Shown here piece after piece: positions 56,470 through 64,000 of a stretch of 64,000 bases of DNA. Every line of letters starts with the position of its first letter. The first letter of the stretch is position 1. The notes beneath the pieces were generated by a model. It did no database searches and was not told where the DNA came from. It saw only the letters and a program-made list of their open reading frames with translations. This DNA is from Apoda limacodes (Eukaryota; Arthropoda; Insecta; Lepidoptera; Limacodidae), in NCBI GenBank assembly GCA_946406115.1, contig OX291547.1:8189001-8253000 (forward strand), given 5' to 3'. A program made the translations under genes and the position numbers.

Positions 56470-56893
56470 CAGATAACGTATGATTCAGTGTGACGGCAAG
56501 TACCTGAAAATTAAGGTTTTCTATAAGTAATCTTTGCCGCAAATGTATTTGTTAGAAAATCCCTTTTAAGGCTCCGTTAGCAGCCGTACCCAAAAAACTA
56601 ACCATTTCAGACCGCACTTCCAGTGAATAAAAATCATTTATACGCACTTCTATATTTTGTACTTGCGGGCAAGTAAGTGCTATAACTGTACCAGATTTCA
56701 AGTCAATAGCGTTTATAGTTGCTGACAAAAGCAGCTGTGACATAAATAGGTCTCATTCTCAGACGGAAGATATCTCCAGTTTTGAACCACCTGCTAGTTT
56801 CCTACAGCTCCATCCAGGCCGTCTATGCACCTGCTACGAGGCAGTCGCAAGACAAGGGTTTCTTTTTACCATTTTGGTACGGAACCCTAAAAA
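56470..56893 (-). repeat. Dispersed repeat, family B-like, reverse copy
   Basis: On the minus strand it begins 'tagggttccgtaccaaaatg', the usual opening of this repeat class, and continues through the short open frame near 56552-56743, which I therefore do not call a gene. Confidence 0.6.
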
Positions 56894-56953
56894 TAATTGC
56901 GGTAATTTAATAATTGATATGGAGAGTATAGTCGGTATGAACAATTGACTTAC

Positions 56954-57193
56954 CGATTGGGACTTAAATTTCCATGAGAGTTCTTCAATAACCCGCACCC
57001 AACCAGTGTTGAATCTGACACACTTGGAGGATCTTCTGACCTGACGAGGCGAAGTAGGCAGGGACCTTACCTCAAAAGCCTTAACCATATTTGAAACTGA
57101 ACCTTTTATTATCAACTCTTGACTATTAGTTCGCTTTAAGGCTTTGGGAGCCATTTTTGTCTGAGAAAACACAGTTCTAATATTGAAGCTCAT
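56954..57193 (-). CDS. Possible first coding exon of the Rho-GEF gene
   Basis: A well-formed minus-strand frame reads from ATG 57193 or, more likely, from ATG 57154 (MAPKALKRTNSQE) to the donor 'gtaagtcaa', 67 codons from the inner start. It contains serine/arginine-rich RSLPTSPRQVRRSSK and WVRVIEELSWKFK. It ends in phase 0, which fits the exon at 49379. It might instead belong to a separate gene, or the acceptor-like 'gttttctcag' before 57160 may mark it as internal. Confidence 0.45.
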
Positions 57194-57584
57194 TACATAA
57201 GATTAAAGATTACTTCTTTCTACGAATATTGTGAATTTGAGAACTGCACACTAGCGCCGCCACTAGATAGTGGTTATTTCTTCTTCGTCAAAGGATATTT
57301 GAAACTAATTAGTCATATACTATTATTAGAACGTGTCGTATTGTTTGTAGAGTATTTCTGTAAATTTGAATTTGGGTATCTGCTAAAAGTGGCCTACAAT
57401 AATTATTCTGTGCCTTAAGCTCCCAAATACCAAAAGGCATGTTCTACAAACAATACAAAACCTTGTAAAAATAGTAAAAATATTTTGAAATAAGAAACAT
57501 CAAAAATAGTTCTGTGGTAGAATTTGAAGGTGAAATCTTTACTACGAAACCAAAAAAACAATCAATGCTTTTCATTTCTAATCG

Positions 57585-57625
57585 ACTTCAAAAAAGGAGG
57601 AGGTTCTTAAATCATCTGTTTTTCT
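57585..57625 (+). repeat. Family D repeat start
   Basis: The motif 'cgacttcaaaaaaggaggag' is the start also seen near 49735 and, reversed, near 41145-41165. Confidence 0.6.
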
Positions 57626-58141
57626 GGTTGTATTTTCCACGATACCTTATCTTAGCTGATTATAAACAGAGTTTGATATTTTTTACCGGATTACTACCAT
57701 TTTTTGGTAAGGATCTGATGAGTTTAGTAGGTACTTTTGCAGTAGGGGCTTCTTTTTAAATGTTTTTTACGTGGGATAAAGTATGTTACTTATGTGAATT
57801 TATATTTATGACTGTTTATAGGTTAAGAAAATTATAAAACGATGAAAAATAAACTTTTATTGTCATAAAGGTGAATTATTTAAGGTGGCTACTAAAAAAT
57901 ACTGTTTCCTAAGGAGTAATCGTATTAAGTAGCAAGGTACTACTAGTAAACAATAAAAACTCTTTAAAAATTTAAAACATTGAGTAAAACATTACAATCA
58001 CGTATAAACGAGGCCGGAGTGCAACTTTCCGGCAACACATGATAATAACATACAAGTGTAAAATTAAACGATATATGTATTACGAAATCGAAATCGCTAG
58101 AAACAGATTTTTTTGTGTAAAAAGATTATGTCATTACCAGT

Positions 58142-58369
58142 TTATAAAACAGGTTTCCCACGGATGCGATCACTACCTCTGTGTTGGATCATAAATAAGA
58201 AACATTTGAAAATGTTACTGGCAACAAAAACCAGTTTGCTAACGTAATTTTTATTGGCCGATCTTTTTATGGTAATGAGAGGAAATTTGCCATAAACATA
58301 ATTGCCAATTGAATCAGGACAAAATAGCAGTAACCATCCTAATAACGATAAAATTTTAAACGCGTCCAT
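58142..58369 (-). CDS. Tentative short secreted protein, 75 residues
   Basis: The ATG at 58369 opens a frame with a typical signal peptide: MDAFKILSLL, then GWLLLFCP and DSIG, cleavage probably near residue 23-27. The mature part would be about 50 basic residues (TIKRSANKN, RGSDRIRGKPVL) with one cysteine. A TATA box (TATATAAAA, about 58445-58453) lies about 80 bp upstream, and a poly(A) signal AATAAA lies at 57861-57856 on the same strand. I do not recognise a family. If the Rho-GEF gene really starts at 57 kb, this would be its upstream neighbour on the same strand. Confidence 0.4.
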   Translation of the reverse strand: MDAFKILSLLGWLLLFCPDSIGNYVYGKFPLITIKRSANKNYVSKLVFVASNIFKCFLFMIQHRGSDRIRGKPVL

Positions 58370-58744
58370 GTGTCCAATTATAAACTGAGCTAAATTACTT
58401 GCATTAAGTAAATGAGGCATAAAATTTGGCCCAGTGCTCCAATTTTATATATTAGCAGTTAGGAGGCAGTACTAAGTGACAGAACAGTTAAATAAAAAAA
58501 AGGATGACGCGATATGTAACTGAGCGTGCGCGAGTAGTGCAGCTACATCTCAACTCACTGAGATTTTCATTGAAAAGCATGAAAAAACTAATAGTTTATA
58601 ATAGTACATATTGTGTATTATAAAGCACTATCACGGCTATACTTTAACAAAGTTATAAACGAAAAGCACCTTTATAAATTTAAGAACTGGCAACCCTAGT
58701 TCCGTATCTACCACCATTTACGTAATTAACAAACACAAACAAAA

Positions 58745-58815
58745 AAAAAGTGTGCCGCTAAGCGGTCACCCATCCAAGTACTGACCAAGTTCAACGTTGC
58801 TTAACTTTGAATATC
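58745..58815 (-). repeat. 5S rRNA-derived sequence, better copy
   Basis: On the minus strand 'aagttaagcaacgtt' (5S A box) and 'cagtacttggatgggtgacc' (C box) are kept almost unchanged. The 5' and 3' ends of a true 5S gene are missing. It runs into 'agcggcacac' and a T-run of nine, a possible pol III stop. Confidence 0.78.
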
Positions 58816-61800
58816 GTTTCCAACAAACAAATGTGTTTCTGACTCTCTTAATGATTGATTCTAGCGTAGATGGCGCTGTCCTGGTAATTTAAAAAAGTGA
58901 AGTAAACATATTCTGTGAATAATTCAGGCTTCTACCTATTTCGGTCCAAAAGATAGAGCCTTTTAATGGTCGGAAAGTATCCCGACACAGTAATTAAATT
59001 TAAGTCGTATCTGTTTAGCGAATCCAGAGACACTTTTGCCAAAAAAATAAATTGATATTAATTATAGTCTTTTAAGGTAGCATATATATGTAAGCTACTA
59101 ATTTGCAAATCATACTTATTGTATAGATGTGGAAATTTGCAAATACTACCTAACTGCCTAGAGCTTAACAGATTTAAGCACATAATATGATATTTCAATA
59201 TTCCGAAAGACTGTTTTAATTAAGTGGAATGCCAGTGAGCTTCATGACAAGCCACAAGGCGAAATTATTGTGAAATGATTGTTTTAACAACTAAAATATG
59301 ATTATACTTTCGAAATAAGTTATAATAAATGTTAAGATGGAAGAAAAATACTTGAACAACCAATACGGTAATGAAAGTATTTATTTTAACATATAAAATT
59401 TGGCCATAACTTATACAAGTTTCTCGTAGAATTTATATGCCTGTCTGTAAGTAGCCACTGCCATTGCTTGTATCTATAAGTATTACAAAAACTTGCTCAT
59501 AGTTTGTAGCAGTGTCATTTCTGCCTTGTTTTTTTTTTAATTGGACAACTTAGGAATTAGGTACTTCGTTTAATTTTTTTTTTAATTTAGGTACTCAAAT
59601 GTTTCCATTCAAACTTTATAACATTAAATTTCTATAACTATTAACATTGAGCTAGCTTTTGTCCGCGGTTAAACCCGCCGAAAATTCGGTGCAGAATTTC
59701 AACGATAAAAGGATAAAAAAAAAACCGGCTCACACTTGACGTTTACAAGTAGCCTACGTGCTTCCCCGGGACTCAAACTACCTCCATGTCAAAATTCATC
59801 TTATTTATTATATTAAGCGGTTTGAGCATGAAGAGGTAACAGACAGGCCGAGTTACTTTCGAATTTATAATATTTATATATCACATAAAGCATGACATTA
59901 CATTGATAAAATGATAATGAATTGTTAAGTAATAAAAGTTTTTTACTAAAATCATACATTTTATTAATTTAACAAAAACTGTGAATGAAATGATTCATGA
60001 ACTTTTCATTACTGTCATGCTTTTTGTGACAATGGCAAATAGCATTATATCTATAATAAACGTGAACTTGTTTAGTAGCGTGATTAAGTTTAAATGGGAA
60101 TTTCACGTCAAATTTAGAAGTATTTCAAACCAAGTACCTAAATGAGTTGATTAATTGAAAAGAGACCAAGCCAAAAACTACTGTTACAAACCACAGGAAT
60201 TTTTATTTAATACTAAAGCTTTATTTTCATATCATGAAAAGCATGAAATTTTAAATGTTAAAAGATTGTTATATTGAATATTATTACCGCGCGTTTAAGT
60301 TTAAAAAGATTTATTTCCGCCCGCCTTGCTATTGCTTGATACCCTCAAAATAGCCGCATCAAAATCTACCTCTTATGAGTCTATGAATGAACCACTCCTA
60401 AAGTTCGAGATTTCAAAATGTTTTAACACCAATGATTGTATTAATAGTTACGGATAAAAACCCTGTTTTCAGATAGTTTTCTGGTACTACAATTACTCTC
60501 TCTAATTACTCCCATGTCACCTAAACGGGAACCGTGTTGCATTCTAGTTAGTTTACTTTCTCCTAGGGTTACCATATGTCAGGATTTGTCCTGATATGTC
60601 AGAATTTTTTAGCTTTTATCGGGATTTTAGTAGAGTTTCTTAAAAAGATATACAGAGATCTTTTGGCACATAAGCGTTAATTACACAGGGAAGATGGCGA
60701 TTGGTTCGTCTTTGATGCATCTGCAGAGATACCCTGATTATTACAAAATTTCAGGACTTTTCTATATAAATCAGACTTTTCAGACTCGCATATTTTTTAT
60801 CCTAGAAGCAACAAAATATCTTTTTCCCGACATTTCGGCTGGCTTGGTCACAGGTAGACTTATAAGTTATGGAACGTGTAAATTTAAAAACTTATATAAA
60901 TATCACATGTTTTATATTTCTGTAGAAGCATATTTTTCAAAATTTGCTTTGTTCAAATAGGACATCAAAAATTACCATTGTACTATTTATTTTCGTTAAA
61001 CCAGCCAGTGACTTATGAAGTCCTAGTACATCAATCTTACAAATATACAAAATCTTCATTAAAAATATTTATTTACATTAATAATGTTAAAAGAACATCA
61101 AACTTTTAACCAATTGCGTTTAGTCGGTAAGAGCGCTGACTGATTTTCATGGATATTGAGATAAATTATAAATAAATTATAAAGGAGAAAGCATTTAATA
61201 CAACTTTGCATTATTGTCTGATTACCTTACGAGGATGAGTTTTTAATTTGTAAATTTCGATTTGTTGCGCTCCAAAGAAAGTGCTATAAAGAGAAAGCTT
61301 GCCATAGTGATGAAATATATTTTGTTGCCGTTTTATTTAAGATACTGTCAATTTGAAAATTAAGCAGAAATGATAACAGAGAAATTTGTGCTACATAAAA
61401 TTTAAAAAAACAATTAAACCGATTTCAAAAGGAGGCACAAAATATCTGAAAATATATTATGCTACTGACGCAGTAACACACGACTTTTTATCTAAATTTT
61501 TTATGTTTACAGTTAAAGAAAATCCTGTATTGTTAGTAACACAAATTATTTTCAGATTTGTTTTTCCTATGAAGTTACTAAGTCATTTTATTAGATAAAG
61601 ATATTATTTTATTTTTTAATTATTACTTTATGTTCAACTTCAACTAACGTCTTAGTAATTAAACGAATTTTAAGAATTTGACATATTTTATGTTTTCAGT
61701 CATTTCTAATGAAAGAAGGGGGGGGGGGCTTATAATTACAGCCTATTAAAAAAATAATTAATTAAAATCAATTTAAAATCATTGCCGAAGATATCGTGTA

Positions 61801-62000
61801 ATATACAAGTAAGTACACACACAAAAAATACAGCAGGAATGAGAACTTGCAAATTTTTTTGGAGACGTACAAATTCAGATGACTCAATTGAGAACACAAT
61901 AAACATAAGAAACAACTTTTGGACAGTAAAACGTAATAAAGAAAGTTATTTTCCTGACTACCGGAACTCGTATATTAGGTACTAATTCTTCAAGTTTCTA
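58816..62000. other. Gene-poor stretch with a family C repeat
   Basis: A family C repeat is at about 59650-59880 ('gcttttgtccgcggttaaac', 'ccccgggactcaaactacct'). A small dyad 'tcaggatttgtcctga' is near 60579. A run of 11 G is near 61718. Open frames here have no recognised similarity. Confidence 0.5.
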
Positions 62001-64000
62001 AACTAAATCCTTACTTTACTCGAACATTCACTACTTCATTACCATTTGCTCGTAACAATGGTAATGAACAAGCTTTTTACATTACCAAAGAAGTACTCAT
62101 TCATAACACTAACATACATTTTGAGTTAAAAATTAACATTTTAGTGGCAACCAGCATCATTGGACGACATTTACAAACATAACACTATATCTATTGTTTT
62201 CCACTGCAAGATATAAATTTGTAGTAAATAATACGACATAGGCGCGTGCCTACAAATTCATCCCGTTATCCATTGTCAGTGGTTATTTAATTTCAATTGC
62301 TAACGGAATTCTGAGAGCAGTTATGATTATGGCGGGTACTATTAGTCGAATGACTGTTGTTAGTTGGATTTATGTTGTTAATTAGAGTCAAGCACCGTAA
62401 ACATGTCGAGAGATTTGTAAAGAATCAGTCGGGGGGACCTCAATAGATGTTTAATTGAAATTGTTGAAAGAAAGGCTAATCATCGTGATATGACATTTTA
62501 TAACACCTTTATTTTGCTCTCGCAATAAAACACCGGAGTTTTAATAGAAATCTTCTTAACACGTAGTAGGTACATTTTTAATATAACGTCATATAAGTCA
62601 TAACGACGAGTCCGAGATCCGAGTTTTTCAAAAGTTCAATAAATTCATCAGTCGCTATGGCTATTGCCATCGGGTAAGTTATATTCTGACTACTGAAATA
62701 AGAGTCGGACTTATTTTTTTTTTGCACCAATTAAACTCTCCAGTCTTCTATTGCCAATAACAAAAATATTGAAGTTTTCAATAACGGCGTCGTAGCAAGA
62801 AAATGTGATGATATTAAATTCCCTGAAGACTTACCTTTACCTCAACTTTACTCAAGGATACATATTATAAAAAAGGAAAACCGCAAACACGTTATATTTA
62901 ACACACTCATCACCAGGTTACTTCAGGATAAATTTATATTTATAATCATATAGTTACCAAGATATCATTTAATAGCAGACATTGGATACCATATAAGAAT
63001 AAAATAATAGAAAATAGGTAGCTGTACTCTCTGTAAATCTGTCAAAGGAATCACTTTCACATGTTCCGTCACTTCCACATGCTAAGTCGAAGTTAGCAAT
63101 TTACTGAGCATTTTATAATATCTGTAATCAATTGGAATTAAGCCGACGGACGTGCTGCAGGTAGAATGATAATTATGGAAGGTACCGTTCCTTGCCTTAA
63201 ATGGGAAAACCTATTCCAACTTGCTTAGTATTTCGAAAACCAACATACTTTACAAGTCTGGCTGGATGAAATCGTTTTTTTCTGATTCTTAGCTTATGGA
63301 ACATTCTAGGTTCACATTCCTCTACAATACTGATTCCATTAATTAAACTTAGATTACTATAATAAAGATTACAAATAAATCATTGATATGCACATATCCT
63401 TATACAAAGCAGATTCATTAACAATAGAAACTATGCTGAAAAATGCTGCTGATTATAAAACAAGAAGATGTGGTAAATAATGAGTTTTAATCTGTTAAGA
63501 CGAATAAGAACAACTTACACGTTTAACAAAAAGCGAAATTATGAAAGTGTACTTAAATGATCAAGAACTCAGTCTATGGAACACGTTTAACCGCAAGATG
63601 AACTCGCTAGGAGCTATAATCCTGTTATATGTACACAAAAAGAGCAATGACCGGTAATTAGTTACTACTTAACGTAGGTTAAATAATCAAAGATTTAACG
63701 TTAATATTAATAAGAACTAGAAACCTAAGTATAAAATAATACTATTTCTCAAGTATACCAGTATTTTGTACTAATGCTTAATCTTTGTCAATTCTATGCG
63801 AAAATGCGAAGCTTGGCGCTGATATTAAAGAAGACAGGTTGTCATCAAAAAGAGGGAAATGATATTTGGAAGGAACGAACTTTTTAATAAACCTTTCAAA
63901 GAAATTTATAATAATTAGCATAACAAAAAAAAGATACTCCTAAGGTTTAACTATAACCGTTGTATGTATTTTATATATCACTATAGATGACCATGACCAA
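62001..64000. other. Right end of window, no supported gene
   Basis: The stretch is AT-rich with scattered short inverted and direct repeats. Apart from the tentative exon near 62650 I see nothing that can be supported. Confidence 0.5.
62650..62673 (+). CDS. Very tentative first coding exon
   Basis: An ATG followed by GCTATTGCCATCGG and a strong donor 'gtaagt' could open a plus-strand gene running beyond the window. A TATAAG lies about 60 bp upstream. There is no second exon in view, so this rests on signals alone. Confidence 0.12.

Noticed and set aside
56552..56743. 63-residue minus-strand frame
   Set aside because: It falls inside a dispersed repeat with the 'agggttccgta' opening, so its open state is not evidence for a gene.
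57514..57759. 81-residue plus-strand frame
   Set aside because: It runs through the family D repeat start and shows no domain or codon signal.
58745..58815. A true 5S rRNA gene
   Set aside because: Both ends of 5S rRNA are missing and the flank is shared with another dispersed copy.
61115..61155. tRNA A-box-like 'gtttagtcggtaagagcgctgac'
   Set aside because: No B box follows at a suitable distance.

Overview
The window is nuclear DNA of an insect, almost certainly a moth or butterfly (Lepidoptera). It is AT-rich, its genes are split by introns with GT-AG borders, and it is full of short dispersed repeats of kinds common in lepidopteran genomes. The species cannot be named from the sequence. 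There are no bacterial features (operons, Shine-Dalgarno sites, CRISPR arrays).

Three host genes can be read with confidence. (1) Minus strand, 6364 to 1053: the first four coding exons of Nup188, a scaffold nucleoporin. The rest of the gene lies off the left edge. (2) Plus strand, 15625-18069: a complete three-exon adenylate kinase 2 of 242 residues with P-loop, NMP-binding and LID regions. (3) Minus strand, 46640 to 31279: eight phase-consistent exons of a Dbs/MCF2L-type Rho guanine nucleotide exchange factor with DH, PH and SH3 domains. Three further exons at 48.1, 49.3 and 57.0 kb keep the phase and probably form its 5' end. An open frame of 355 codons in its second intron may be an alternative first exon or a nested gene. 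Two small open frames (58142-58369 and 23822-24064, both minus) are possible short secreted or membrane proteins. They are tentative.

Most of the rest is mobile-element debris. From 6.5 to 13.5 kb, between Nup188 and the kinase gene, lies a pile-up of a Jockey-type LINE, a Ty3/gypsy pol fragment with a 3' LTR, a hAT/ZBED transposase relic and a Ty1/copia gag-protease relic. Elsewhere there are two pogo-like relics with PHD-type zinc fingers (2.8-3.5 kb and 26.9-28.1 kb), a rearranged mariner (21.2-22.0 kb), a small inverted-repeat family (24.1, 24.5 and 54.6 kb), a hAT-type MITE, a 400-bp foldback element and a 99-bp minisatellite inside introns of the Rho-GEF gene, a 1.07-kb foldback element carrying a cysteine-rich ORF fragment (45.2-46.2 kb), tRNA-derived SINEs, two 5S-rRNA-derived sequences (55.1 and 58.8 kb) and LINE fragments.

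The three host genes are unrelated in function (nuclear pore, adenine nucleotide balance, Rho GTPase signalling) and show no common regulation. I found no obvious new biological system. The points most worth a second look are the hAT MITE 16 bp from a splice donor, the intronic 355-codon frame, the long foldback element with the CXC-like ORF, the 5S-derived repeats with a T-run, and the near-perfect palindrome at 29.3 kb.
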